A stretch of 64,000 nt of DNA from Deltaproteobacteria bacterium (GTDB lineage: Bacteria > Desulfobacterota > Syntrophia > Syntrophales > UBA2210), in NCBI GenBank assembly GCA_016933965.1, contig JAFGTS010000045.1, positions 27,293 to 91,292 of the forward strand, given 5' to 3'. The notes under the pieces were generated by a model. The model was not told where the DNA came from. It worked only from the letters and a program-made list of their open reading frames with translations, and made no database searches. Positions 1 to 8,617 of this stretch are shown here, piece by piece (within the stretch, counting starts at the first letter, position 1; the number at the start of each line of letters is the position of its first letter). A program made the translations under genes and the position numbers.

Positions 1-830
1 CGCCCATCCACCTGTTTATCGCCCTGGACCAGGAGGGAGGCAGGGTCAACCGCTTGAAGGAGAGGTTCGGGTTTCCCCCGACGGTTTCCCAGCGTTTTCT
101 GGGGGACCGTGATGACCTGGAGCTGACCGGGCGGTACGCGGAACGAACGGCGCAGACCCTGGCTGCCGTGGGTGTGAACGTAAACTTCGCCCCCGTAGTG
201 GACCTCGATGTCAATCCCGATAACCCGGTCATCGGCGGGCTGGAGCGGAGTTTTTCGGCAGACCCGGCCTTTGTGACCCGGCATGCCCGGACAATGATCG
301 AGACCTTTCACCGCTTCGGTATTCTGTCGGCGGTCAAACATTTTCCGGGCCACGGCAGTTCACGGGGGGATTCGCACAAGGGTTTTGTCGATGTGACCGC
401 CACATGGTCGTCCCTGGAACTGATCCCCTTCCGGACCCTCGTGGAAAACGGTCTCTGTGACATGGTCATGACGGCGCATATCTTCAATGAAAAACTGGAC
501 TCCCGGTGGCCCGCAACGCTCTCAACGAAGGTTGTCGGCGGGATCCTCCGTGAGGATATGCAATTTCAGGGGGTCATTGTCTCGGACGACCTGCAGATGG
601 AGGCGATCAGGTCGTTTTATGAGACCGGTGTCGTAATTCGAAGGGCCATCGAGGCAGGCTGTGACATTCTTCTGTTCGCGAATAATTCGATCTATGAAGA
701 GGATATCGCCGCACGCGCCCAGCGCCTGATAGAGGAAATGGTCGACCGTGGCGAGATCACGCCTGAACGGATCGATCGCTCGTTTCTGAGAATACAAAGG
801 CTCAAGGAACGGCTGGGAACCGCCCCCTGA
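1..830 (+). CDS. nagZ: Beta-N-acetylhexosaminidase, GH3 family (5'-truncated by window edge)
   Basis: Cytoplasmic glycoside hydrolase family 3 enzyme that removes N-acetylglucosamine from cell-wall muropeptides during peptidoglycan recycling. The reading frame is already open at base 3 and reads DQEGGRVNR before the first internal start-like codon, so the gene begins upstream of the window. NagZ hallmarks follow in order: DQEGGRV (substrate binding), KHFPGHG at bases 336-356, the GDSH stretch with the catalytic-loop histidine just after it, and SDDLQM near base 582, whose first Asp is the family nucleophile. The C-terminus looks complete and ends at TGA. It converges on the HMG-CoA reductase gene 58 bp away. 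Identification is firm; only the N-terminus is missing. Confidence 0.93.
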   Translation, partial: PIHLFIALDQEGGRVNRLKERFGFPPTVSQRFLGDRDDLELTGRYAERTAQTLAAVGVNVNFAPVVDLDVNPDNPVIGGLERSFSADPAFVTRHARTMIETFHRFGILSAVKHFPGHGSSRGDSHKGFVDVTATWSSLELIPFRTLVENGLCDMVMTAHIFNEKLDSRWPATLSTKVVGGILREDMQFQGVIVSDDLQMEAIRSFYETGVVIRRAIEAGCDILLFANNSIYEEDIAARAQRLIEEMVDRGEITPERIDRSFLRIQRLKERLGTAP

Positions 831-842
831 GCTCTCCTGCTT

Positions 843-879
843 CCTCCGGGCCGAGTGGGGGTAAAGGAATGGCCGGAGG
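843..879. terminator. Possible convergent terminator hairpin between nagZ and HMG-CoA reductase
   Basis: CCTCCGG at 843-849 pairs with CCGGAGG at 873-879 around a loop of about 23 nt, in the short space between two convergent genes. There is no proper T-run on either side (TTTCTGAATTT on the plus strand only), so an intrinsic terminator is plausible but weak. Confidence 0.35.
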
Positions 880-888
880 TTTCTGAAT

Positions 889-2430
889 TTATCGATTTCG
901 GCCGTACCGCTCGTGGCTCCATACCCAGTCAAGGGAGGATATGGCCGCTGCCAGGGACAACTCGCCGGCTCCTACCACGGCGGCAACGATCTCCGCGAAC
1001 TTTCTCACCTTTCCCTTTCCATGGCATCCCAGGATCTCGAGACATTCCCGCTGTGTGGGTAGCCCCGTTCCGCCTCCGTGGGTGGCGACGATAAGCGAAG
1101 GGATCGTGATCGAACCATAGAGATCTCCCTCGGGGGTCACCTCCGTGTAAAGCATGCCGGCGGAACATTCCGATACATTCGCCACATCCTGGCCCGTGGC
1201 GATAAAGAGGGCCGTGATGGCGTTCGTCGAATGGAGGCCGTTGTTGTTGACGCCGGCCATGAAGGCACCCACGTTGGCGATATTGCTGTGACGGCAGAGC
1301 GTTTCCGGGTCGACCCGCATATGCTGGATGAGCACCTCCCGGTCGATGGTGATCTCCGCCGTCACCCGTTTGCCGCGGGTGTGCATGATATTTACCTGGG
1401 AAGCCTTTTTGTCGGTGGCAAAATTCGCTTCGAGATAGTAGTGACGGATCCCCTGATAGTGATTGACGATCCAGTTACAGGCGGCGAAGGTCGCATGGTT
1501 GACCATGTTCTGGCCGGCGGCGTCCCCGGTGGTGAAGTTGAACCGGAGGTACACGAACTTGCTGGCCAGGAATTTCTGGATATTGATGAGCCGGGCGACC
1601 GATGAGGTCGACTCGGCCTGCTTCGCGATGTCGTCAAAGGCGTCATCGATCCAGTGGGCGAATGTGCGGGCTTCCCTGGCTGAATCGAAGACAAAGACCG
1701 GTGCCCGTTGCATGCGATCATCGGATATGGTCGTTTTGATACCACCGCAGAGGTTGATCACCTTCATGCCCCGGTTGTACGATGCTACCAGGGTCCCCTC
1801 CGTTGTAGCCAGGGGGATGATAAAATCACCCTGGGCATGCTCACCGTTAATGCGGATGGGACCGGCAAACCCCACCGGTACCTGTGCCACGCCGGTGAAA
1901 TTCTCGATGTTCCCTTGCGTCAGAGAGGGATCAAAGGAGTATTTGTCGAGATGCTCCAGGTGCACGCCCGAATATTCCTGAATGAACTCCTGCCGTTTTC
2001 GTACTATTTCAGGTTGATAATTGCGGGCCCGGTCGGAGGGAATGGCGATCCGTTCCGCCGTTTCTTCCGAGATCATGTCCTCGACCTCCAGGTTCAGCGA
2101 ACCGAAGGGCTCCGTATCAAAGGCGATGCTGATACTGTGCTGTTTGTCCTTTTCGAGTGAATCTATGTGGGCATAGACATCAATGACCTGCCCGAGGGGA
2201 AAGGGTATGAGGTTCTTTTCATCAACCTCGGTGGCCCTGATGGTTGTGCCGTTCATCTTGGCTACGACCCTGTCGAGGGGCACTTCCTTGCCGTTGATCT
2301 CGACGCGGGATACGCCTGTCAGGGTGGCGTCGGCGAGGGGGTTCTTTATGCCGAAGCGGACTCCCTCATCGACGTTCATAAGGCTCCCCATCGCGTACAG
2401 CTGCTTCAGAATCAGCGCTGGTATTTCCAT
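889..2430 (-). CDS. Hydroxymethylglutaryl-CoA reductase, class I-like, with extra N-terminal domain
   Basis: Would catalyse reduction of HMG-CoA to mevalonate (or the reverse). 513 aa. The catalytic part (about residues 175-513) carries the family signatures: ATTEGTLVAS with catalytic Glu211, TGDAAGQNM (cofactor/dimer motif), TDKKASQVN with the catalytic Lys at 341/342, ATGQDVAN with Asp415, GGGTGLPTQ, and a C-terminal SHE with His506. Spacing between these residues matches eukaryotic-type class I enzymes, and the C-terminal His is retained. The first about 125 residues form a separate soluble beta-rich region of unknown role in place of the membrane domain of animal enzymes. The start is ATG, 9 bp after the DUF2156 gene, so the two are co-transcribed. 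No other mevalonate-pathway gene lies in the window, so the role (isoprenoid synthesis or catabolic) is open. Confidence 0.9.
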   Translation of the reverse strand: MEIPALILKQLYAMGSLMNVDEGVRFGIKNPLADATLTGVSRVEINGKEVPLDRVVAKMNGTTIRATEVDEKNLIPFPLGQVIDVYAHIDSLEKDKQHSISIAFDTEPFGSLNLEVEDMISEETAERIAIPSDRARNYQPEIVRKRQEFIQEYSGVHLEHLDKYSFDPSLTQGNIENFTGVAQVPVGFAGPIRINGEHAQGDFIIPLATTEGTLVASYNRGMKVINLCGGIKTTISDDRMQRAPVFVFDSAREARTFAHWIDDAFDDIAKQAESTSSVARLINIQKFLASKFVYLRFNFTTGDAAGQNMVNHATFAACNWIVNHYQGIRHYYLEANFATDKKASQVNIMHTRGKRVTAEITIDREVLIQHMRVDPETLCRHSNIANVGAFMAGVNNNGLHSTNAITALFIATGQDVANVSECSAGMLYTEVTPEGDLYGSITIPSLIVATHGGGTGLPTQRECLEILGCHGKGKVRKFAEIVAAVVGAGELSLAAAISSLDWVWSHERYGRNR

Positions 2431-2439
2431 GGTTCCCTC

Positions 2440-3504
2440 CTAAAAGACATTGGAAATCTTGAACACAGTCAGAAACTTCTTCAAGGGTACCGATGACTTA
2501 TGACAGCAGAAGGTCGGTGAATCGACCCCGTTGAAACGGGATTTTGTAAAATAGATACCCTTGAAGTTATAAATACCGTTCCCGTATTCATAGAGGAAAC
2601 GGATGATCTTTTTTACAAGCCATGCTTCGTAGGGCCTGTCATCATCGCCGGTGACGAGGGGCGCGAGGCCGAGGTGCAGTTCTTCGATGCCCTCTTCCTT
2701 GAAAACATCCATGGCGTGAACCATGATGGTGTAGAATATTCCCTGCCTGAACGCCTGGTCGAACCGTGAAATGTTGGGAACGTACCCGATAAGACGGTTC
2801 CCCCTATAAACGGGATCGAAGTAGATGAAACCCAGAAGCTCCTCTCCCCGGTAAGCGTAAAATTTCCGGGTGCCCACGTTATAGTCCATGCTCATGGGCC
2901 GGATCAGGAAAATGATCTCTTTTCTGCTCACTTTCCTGGTTTGCAGCCACTGTCGTGACAGTTCGTAATCACGTGTTTCATCATACCCTTCGGTGACGGT
3001 AACCCCCTGTTTTAATGCCTGATTGGCCGCGGTTCTGAGGATCTGTTTTTTCTTGCCTTTCAGGTTCCACGTTCTCAGATCGACCACCGATTCAATGCCG
3101 AACTGTGTGGCGTAGAAATTGAAATGTTCATGGATCATCTCCGCCACGGGCTGTGAGACCTGGACAAAACCGCAATTGGGGCTTTCGCTGATGAAAGCAC
3201 GAAGGATGTCCAGGCGATCCGCCTCATGACAGATCGGATCAGCCAGCACGGCTCGAGTGCCCCAGCGGTACATATACGACAGATATCCCTTGCCGGGTAC
3301 ATCGAAGTAATGCATCCCCGGCTGGAGGGCGGAATATGACATGCAGTGGCAGCCGTATTCTCTGAGATATTGAAGCCGTTCTTCAAGGCTGAAGGAGCCA
3401 CTCATGGTCTTTCCAATCACGGCATGAAGTCGAGCTTGGGGTACTCTCGCGGTCCCAGTGCCCCGGTAATCAATAAGTGCGGTCGATTGTTCGGAAGGTG
3501 CCAT
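2440..3504 (-). CDS. DUF2156 protein (phosphatidylglycerol lysyltransferase C-terminal / GNAT-like acyltransferase domain)
   Basis: 354 aa, no signal peptide or membrane segment. It resembles the cytosolic catalytic domain of MprF/LysX-type aminoacyl-phosphatidylglycerol synthases, a double-GNAT fold. Recognisable stretches are FDVPGKGYLSYMYRW near the N-terminus, a central basic KGKKKQILRTAANQ, the ARKFYAYRGEELLGFIYFDP-like strand pair (here TRKFYAYRGEELLGFI) and the late EELHLGLAPLV. Stand-alone DUF2156 proteins are known in bacteria, but most are uncharacterised. It lies directly upstream of HMG-CoA reductase with a 9-bp gap, suggesting a shared lipid-related pathway (inference). The start has a GAGAG Shine-Dalgarno 6 nt before ATG. 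The true acyl donor and acceptor are unknown. Confidence 0.75.
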   Translation of the reverse strand: MAPSEQSTALIDYRGTGTARVPQARLHAVIGKTMSGSFSLEERLQYLREYGCHCMSYSALQPGMHYFDVPGKGYLSYMYRWGTRAVLADPICHEADRLDILRAFISESPNCGFVQVSQPVAEMIHEHFNFYATQFGIESVVDLRTWNLKGKKKQILRTAANQALKQGVTVTEGYDETRDYELSRQWLQTRKVSRKEIIFLIRPMSMDYNVGTRKFYAYRGEELLGFIYFDPVYRGNRLIGYVPNISRFDQAFRQGIFYTIMVHAMDVFKEEGIEELHLGLAPLVTGDDDRPYEAWLVKKIIRFLYEYGNGIYNFKGIYFTKSRFNGVDSPTFCCHKSSVPLKKFLTVFKISNVF

Positions 3505-3876
3505 AGTAATCTCTCACTAATTCCAGTGCAAGAAATAAAGGTACATTATCCTTGCGGCAGAAAGGACCGGCCTCTGATTCCCGGCCAGAAATGAATGACC
3601 CTGCAAAATTCGCAGGGTCACCGCTCTCTTTACCCGGATACGGGTTTCCCGTTGCCGTAACCAACCTTTTCAAGCAAACCGAAACTGACGTAACGCGTAA
3701 TTGTATGATCGTATTAAGACATATTCCTGTGGGAAAATCTTGCTAAATATATACAAGCCGAGTATCAGCAAAAACCTCGTATTATAGAGGCGTCCGGTTT
3801 TGACAACGGACAGGTGAAAATGATCGATGGGTTCGTACGTCCATGCCGCTCCGCTCACGATAACTAATTTGAGTCA
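3505..3876. other. Intergenic region with hairpins, no gene seen
   Basis: 372 bp between two minus-strand genes. A 62-codon minus-strand frame (3670-3858) has no ribosome-binding site or recognisable protein. The stretch holds a strong inverted repeat (3596-3620) and smaller ones around 3566-3586 (GGCC-rich) and 3633-3650 (CCCG/CGGG). It probably contains the 3' end of the methyltransferase transcript and the promoter for DUF2156-HMG-CoA reductase, but I could not pick a convincing -35/-10 pair. Confidence 0.5.
3596..3620. repeat. Perfect 9-bp inverted repeat
   Basis: TGACCCTGC (3596-3604), a 7-nt loop, then GCAGGGTCA (3612-3620). It lies in the gap downstream of the methyltransferase gene and upstream of the DUF2156 gene. 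It could be a transcription terminator lacking a T-run, an operator, or an mRNA-stabilising hairpin. Confidence 0.7.
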
Positions 3877-4521
3877 CTACTTTTTCTGCCCCAGAATGGA
3901 ATAGTACCGGTTGTCGAAGAGAAACCTGAAATACCGGACGGTCTTTATTTTCAACCCCAGTTGCTTCATGTGGAACGCATAATCATAGACGGGATGGAGA
4001 GCATTGCCGGCCGTCATCCAGAATACCAGATCGGCGATGCGCCAGTATATGACCTGGAATACCCGCCTGACCGGACCTCCTTCGGGAAGGGAAAAATCTC
4101 CCACAATGACAAAGCCCCTGCGCTTGGCCAGTTCCACAAGGTGGGACAGGATTTCAACCATTTTCTCTTCGGGGAAGACATTGAGGAAGAAATTCGCGAA
4201 TACCATGTCGTACTGGTTCAACTCGCTGAATTTCAATATATCCTGATGAACCTGGCGTATCGGGTGCCTGAATTCCCTGTCCTTCATCTTTCTGTTGAAT
4301 TTCTTCAGCATCGTATCGGAAAGGTCGACGACGGTCACCTTTGCCCCCCGCTCCGCCGCCGCGAGGGCATCAATACCGTGGCCCACCCCGGCGAAAAGGA
4401 CCGAGTTGTCCGGCCGGATCCGGTCATGCATGGCCGTTTTGCAGTGGTCGATCTGGTTCGCGCTGTACACCATCGCCAGGAAATCATAGAGAGGCCCGAT
4501 AATGGAATATTTATCCTTCAT
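3877..4521 (-). CDS. Class I SAM-dependent methyltransferase
   Basis: 214 aa starting at the ATG at 4521 (MKDKYSIIGPLYDF), preceded by AAGGAT about 10 nt upstream. A longer open frame reaching 4770 is low-complexity, overlaps the neighbouring gene and is not used. Motif I is LFAGVGHGIDALAAAE, followed by VTVVDLSDTML (acidic residue binding the SAM ribose) and later DMVFANFFLNVFPEE. The layout resembles UbiE/COQ5-like small-molecule methyltransferases. The C-terminal third is hydrophobic and aromatic (VIYWRIADLVFWMTAG), hinting at a lipophilic substrate such as a quinone or lipid; this is inference. It lies 109 bp downstream of the RNase gene on the same strand. Confidence 0.8.
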   Translation of the reverse strand: MKDKYSIIGPLYDFLAMVYSANQIDHCKTAMHDRIRPDNSVLFAGVGHGIDALAAAERGAKVTVVDLSDTMLKKFNRKMKDREFRHPIRQVHQDILKFSELNQYDMVFANFFLNVFPEEKMVEILSHLVELAKRRGFVIVGDFSLPEGGPVRRVFQVIYWRIADLVFWMTAGNALHPVYDYAFHMKQLGLKIKTVRYFRFLFDNRYYSILGQKK

Positions 4522-4630
4522 ATACAGTTGTATCCTTGGAGAAGTGTGCTCCGCACCATATAGACTCCGCGGGACCCTGTCAATGGAAAAAACATGCCGG
4601 TCCCCGCCGTTCCATGGTGCGGGAGCGCTC

Positions 4631-6247
4631 TTACGGCTCCATGACCGACTGGAGTTTCTTCCTGAGCTGTCGCAGCGCTTCCAGTTCTCCTTCTCCCGGC
4701 GTGCGGTCGCCGGTCCTGGTCTTTGCCCGTTTCTTGATTTTCTTGAGTTCCCGCTCCATATCGGCAACAACAGCCAGCAGGTCGTGGCTCATGTCGACGG
4801 TGACTGATTCCCCGGTCCAGGCTTCGGAGCGTATCCCGGGCGCCCGTTTTTCGAGGAACAGCGTCTCCCGCCAGGCGGGTACGTGGGTTTCAAGGCCGAG
4901 GGTTTCCCGTATTTCCCCCGCGAAGATGTCACTCGTCGAAGGCTCGCCGTGAACGACGAACACCCGGGGTCGCGATTGGGTGAAATTGCTCAACCAGTCG
5001 AGCAGCCCCTTCTGGTCGGCGTGGGCGGAGAAGCCGCCGATGGTGAACACCTTTGCCCGGACGGCTACATCCTCCCTGAATATCTTGACGCTTCTTTCAC
5101 CATCCACGATTTTTCGTCCCGTTGTCCCCTGGGCCTGGAATCCTACGATGATGATACTGGCGCCGGGTCTCCAGAGATTGTGTTTCAGATGGTGTTTGAT
5201 CCTGCCCGCCGTGCACATGCCGCTGGCCGATATGATGACGGCCGGCCCCTTCCGGGCGTTGATGGCAATCGATTCTTCCGTCGTGGCGGTCAGATGCAGG
5301 TTCGGCATGTCAAAGGGATCAAATCCCTGTTCCACAATCGCCCGGGCCTCTTCATCGTAATATTGCTTGTTTTTGCGGAATATCTCCGTAGCCTTGATGG
5401 CCAGGGGGCTGTCGAGGTACACGGGGATGTCGGGGAGCTCGCCCTTCCGGTGGAACTCGCCGAGAAGGTAGAGGATCTCCTGGGACCGCTCAAGGGCGAA
5501 GGCCGGGATAACGACCTTCTCTCCGTGAGATACGGCATGCCGTATGGCATCGAGCAGTTCACGCGCGCTGTCGTCGAAGTTCTTGTGAAGCCGGTTCCCG
5601 TAAGTCGATTCGACAAAGAGATAGTCCGCCGAGATAATTTCATCGGGGTCCTTGATGATCAACTGGTCCTTGTTTCCCAGATCACCGGAGAATACGACCT
5701 TCACTTCATCCGATCCGTCCTCGACCCAGAGTTCTACGATCGATGAGCCGAGGATGTGCCCCGCGTTCCGGAACCGGGCCCGCATGCCCGGCCCCACCGG
5801 GAACTCCCGGTCCCGCTCGACGGGGTGGAGATATTTCAGACTTTCCCGGGCATCATCCGTCGTGTACAGCGGGGTAATATCATCGTCCCCCTGCCTTCGG
5901 TTTTTCCTGGTCTGCCACTCAGCGTCCATTTCCTGGACATGGGCCGAGTCGAGGAGCATGATCTCGCAGAGTTCCGCCGTGGGGGGAGAGGTGATGATGC
6001 GTCCCTTGAACCCGTCCTTCAACAACAGGGGGATCCTGCCGCTGTGATCAATGTGCGCATGGGTGAGCAGGATGTTCGGGAGGTCCGGCGGATCGAATCC
6101 CCAGGCATGCCGGTTGCGTTCTTCCATCTGCCGGCTGCCCTGGAAAAGACCGCAATCGACCATGACCCGGGAGCCGCGGTCCGTTTCAACAAGATAGCAG
6201 GAACCGGTTACGGAACCGGCCCCGCCGAGACATGTCACTGTGATCAT
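4631..6247 (-). CDS. Metallo-beta-lactamase / beta-CASP RNA exonuclease (RMMBL protein)
   Basis: 538 aa, cytoplasmic Zn-dependent RNase of the CPSF73/YSH1-like beta-CASP group. The Zn-binding motif THAHIDHSG gives His63, His65, Asp67 and His68; further ligands are in AGHILGSS and SGDLGNKD. The beta-CASP cap follows (VESTYGNRLH, PAFALERSQEIL, SGMCTAGRI), then the RMMBL motif FSAHADQKGLLDWL and VHGEPST. After the catalytic core there is a basic coiled tail (about residues 495-538). The ATG overlaps the stop of the transglutaminase-like gene by 4 bp (ATGA), so translation is coupled. Bacterial members are thought to process or degrade RNA; a DNA substrate cannot be excluded from sequence. Confidence 0.9.
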   Translation of the reverse strand: MITVTCLGGAGSVTGSCYLVETDRGSRVMVDCGLFQGSRQMEERNRHAWGFDPPDLPNILLTHAHIDHSGRIPLLLKDGFKGRIITSPPTAELCEIMLLDSAHVQEMDAEWQTRKNRRQGDDDITPLYTTDDARESLKYLHPVERDREFPVGPGMRARFRNAGHILGSSIVELWVEDGSDEVKVVFSGDLGNKDQLIIKDPDEIISADYLFVESTYGNRLHKNFDDSARELLDAIRHAVSHGEKVVIPAFALERSQEILYLLGEFHRKGELPDIPVYLDSPLAIKATEIFRKNKQYYDEEARAIVEQGFDPFDMPNLHLTATTEESIAINARKGPAVIISASGMCTAGRIKHHLKHNLWRPGASIIIVGFQAQGTTGRKIVDGERSVKIFREDVAVRAKVFTIGGFSAHADQKGLLDWLSNFTQSRPRVFVVHGEPSTSDIFAGEIRETLGLETHVPAWRETLFLEKRAPGIRSEAWTGESVTVDMSHDLLAVVADMERELKKIKKRAKTRTGDRTPGEGELEALRQLRKKLQSVMEP

Positions 6248-6936
6248 TCCGTTTCCTTTCTGCTGTTTCTACGTTTCTCGCCCGACGATGCACCGTCCCG
6301 CTGCGTTTGGGCCTCTTTATTGAGCCAGGGGCGCTTATCGGGTCCGACGATCGTTACGAGGGTGTCCCGGATCCAGTCGAAGGGAAGGTCATCGCGGGGG
6401 GGGAATTTTTCCAGATATTCGATATAGGGCCTGCCGTCGCGTGTGGCGGACGGAAGCATGGCATCATGCAGACCGTCGAATTCCACCGTTGGCAGCCCGT
6501 TTCTTTCGCACAGGCCCCTGTCAAAGGTGGCGGCGGCACTGATCCATTGCCCGTCAAGGAAGAATTGGTTGTATCCATGACGGGGGAAAATGTTTGAATT
6601 TCTCTTCTCCAGGACGTGGGGAGGGACCTGGTGGTTCCGTATCATGGCGAAGGCCATTCTGCTCGGGATACCCGCCGCCCGTCCCAGGGCCGTGAGAAGC
6701 ACCGCTTTCTGCACGCAGTACCCCTTGCCCCACGCGAGCACCCGTGAAGCCTTGAAGTCTTCAATGAAAACGGAGATCATGTAGAGGTTGTACCTCACTG
6801 AGTCCCGCACAAAATAGAACAGTTTCAACGCCTTTTCCCGGTCGCTGCCGCATGATTCGGTCAGTTCCCGGGCCGTTGTGATGATCCTTTCACTGTTGCA
6901 GTCAATGGTAAACGTTGGTTCAAGGTATTTTTTCAT
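6244..6936 (-). CDS. Transglutaminase-like cysteine protease superfamily protein
   Basis: 230 aa, no signal peptide, so probably cytoplasmic. The catalytic triad of the transglutaminase-like fold is visible: Cys74 in GKGYCVQKAVLL, His120 in FPRHGYNQFFLDG and Asp139 in AAATFDRG. The C-terminal 60 residues are charged. Family members act as proteases, amidases or cross-linkers; no substrate can be assigned. It overlaps the following RNase gene by 4 bp and lies 24 bp after DUF1846, so the three are probably one transcription unit. Confidence 0.8.
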   Translation of the reverse strand: MKKYLEPTFTIDCNSERIITTARELTESCGSDREKALKLFYFVRDSVRYNLYMISVFIEDFKASRVLAWGKGYCVQKAVLLTALGRAAGIPSRMAFAMIRNHQVPPHVLEKRNSNIFPRHGYNQFFLDGQWISAAATFDRGLCERNGLPTVEFDGLHDAMLPSATRDGRPYIEYLEKFPPRDDLPFDWIRDTLVTIVGPDKRPWLNKEAQTQRDGASSGEKRRNSRKETE

Positions 6937-6960
6937 GTCTGTATGTCGTGTCTCGTTCGG

Positions 6961-8478
6961 TTATACGATGAAAAGATTGTTTGAGGAAAAATTCGGGTCG
7001 CTGGTCAGGTTCACTCCCAGGCGCCTGAGTCCCGCTTCGTCTCCCGGCGTGGGTATGTGGGTCATGTGGACTTCACAGCCCTGCAGCTCCTTCAGCTTTT
7101 CGATCGCCAGCTGGGCCGCGGGATTTGTCGCGGCGCTGATAGCGAGGGCGATGAGCGCCTCATTGAGATCGAGGCTGACTGATGTCTCGCCGAGAATGTC
7201 CGTTTTCAGGTTCCGGACGGATTCCGTAATGCTTTCAGGCAGCAGTTTTATCTTTTCCGGGATTTCGGCCAGGTACTTGATGGCGTGAATGACCAGGCTC
7301 GTCGCGGCGTGCATGAGCGGAGAGTTGTTCCCGGTTATGATCGCACCGTCCCTCAGTTCGATGGCGGCACCGCAGAAAATGCCCTCATTCCCCTTGTTCT
7401 GATTCTGTGCTTCTTCGGCGGCCTTTCTCGCCGGTCCGACGACGCAGCGATACTCCGGTTCAAGATCGAAGTTCTTGATAAACAGTTCCACCCGCTGGAC
7501 CGTTTCCCGGTCGGTGAATCCCATCGCGTACTCACAGCGGTAACGGAAAAAACGTCGGATCACTTCCTGTTTCGCTGCCTCGCAGGTCGTCGCGTCATCG
7601 ATAACGGCGAATCCCGCCCGGTTCACACCCATATCGGTGGGAGATCTATAGAAGGACTCGCCGCCGGTGATCTTCTCGAGTATCCGTTTCAGTACCGGAA
7701 AGGCTTCCACGTCGCGGTTGTAATTGACCGCCTTCCGGTCATATGCCTCGAGGTGGAAGGGATCGATAAGATTGAAGTCCCGTATGTCGGCGGTCGCCGC
7801 TTCATAGGCGATGTTCACGGGGTGCTTGATCGAGAGGTTCCATATCGGGAATGTTTCGAATTTCGCGTATCCCGATTGTATGCCTCTCCGATAATCGTGA
7901 TAGAGTTGCGAGAGACAGGTGGCGAGCTTGCCGCTCCCCGGTCCGGGACCGGTAACGATGACCAGCGGCTTTTTCGTTTCAATATAGGTGTTCGCCCCGT
8001 ATCCCTCATCGCCGACGATGGTATCCACGTCTGTGGGATATCCCTTGGTGAAACGGTGGGTATAGACGCTGACGCCTCTCCGTTCGAGCTTGTTCTTGAA
8101 GTGAACCGCCGCGGGCTGGTTTTCGAACCGGGTAATGACGACGCCCAGGACGTCGAGTCCCCAGTTCCTCAGGTCGTCGATCAGCTTCATGGCGTCCGAA
8201 TCATAGGTGATGCCGAAATCGGCGCGGATCTTCTTGCGTTCGATGTCGCCGGCGTAAATGCACAAAAGGATACTCGCCGTGTCCTTGAGCTTTTGCAGGA
8301 GCCGTACCTTCACATTCGGATCGTAGCCGGGCAGGACGCGGGCGGCATGGTAATCATAGAAAAGTTTCCCGCCGAACTCGAGGTAGAGCTTGTTGTCGAA
8401 TCTCGTGACCCGTTCAAGGATCGCCTCTTCCTGTTCTTTCAGATACTGTTCGTTGTCGAAGGCAATGCCGGTGTTCAT
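6961..8478 (-). CDS. DUF1846 domain protein
   Basis: 505 aa, full length for this family, which is conserved in Firmicutes and anaerobes but has no settled function. The start is MNTGIAFDNEQYLKEQEEAI. A glycine-rich loop TGPGPGSGKLAT at about residues 176-187 looks like a nucleotide-binding P-loop, and PLVIVTGPGPGSGK has the hydrophobic strand expected before one. Also visible are ADFGITYDSDAMKLIDDL (about 86-103) and, late in the protein, GNNSPLMHAATSLVIHAIKYL. No transmembrane segments. Followed on the same strand by the transglutaminase-like gene after 24 bp. Naming by family is confident; function is unknown. Confidence 0.85.
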   Translation of the reverse strand: MNTGIAFDNEQYLKEQEEAILERVTRFDNKLYLEFGGKLFYDYHAARVLPGYDPNVKVRLLQKLKDTASILLCIYAGDIERKKIRADFGITYDSDAMKLIDDLRNWGLDVLGVVITRFENQPAAVHFKNKLERRGVSVYTHRFTKGYPTDVDTIVGDEGYGANTYIETKKPLVIVTGPGPGSGKLATCLSQLYHDYRRGIQSGYAKFETFPIWNLSIKHPVNIAYEAATADIRDFNLIDPFHLEAYDRKAVNYNRDVEAFPVLKRILEKITGGESFYRSPTDMGVNRAGFAVIDDATTCEAAKQEVIRRFFRYRCEYAMGFTDRETVQRVELFIKNFDLEPEYRCVVGPARKAAEEAQNQNKGNEGIFCGAAIELRDGAIITGNNSPLMHAATSLVIHAIKYLAEIPEKIKLLPESITESVRNLKTDILGETSVSLDLNEALIALAISAATNPAAQLAIEKLKELQGCEVHMTHIPTPGDEAGLRRLGVNLTSDPNFSSNNLFIV

Positions 8479-8617
8479 GATATCCTCGTTCCTGTATTGG
8501 GACGGACCCGGGATCGGGGGACGGCCCCTGTCACCTGGGGATATTCCTCACCGCAGGTTCCCCGGGACGGTGGAGAGAATAGTAAATCAGGCATGAGATG
8601 TAAAGACTTTTCTCCCG

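Noticed and set aside
3670..3858. 62-codon minus-strand frame in the 3.5-3.9 kb gap
   Set aside because: No ribosome-binding site and no recognisable family; composition fits non-coding DNA.
4522..4770. N-terminal extension of the methyltransferase frame
   Set aside because: The extra 83 residues overlap the RNase gene and are low-complexity, while a Shine-Dalgarno supports the start at 4521.
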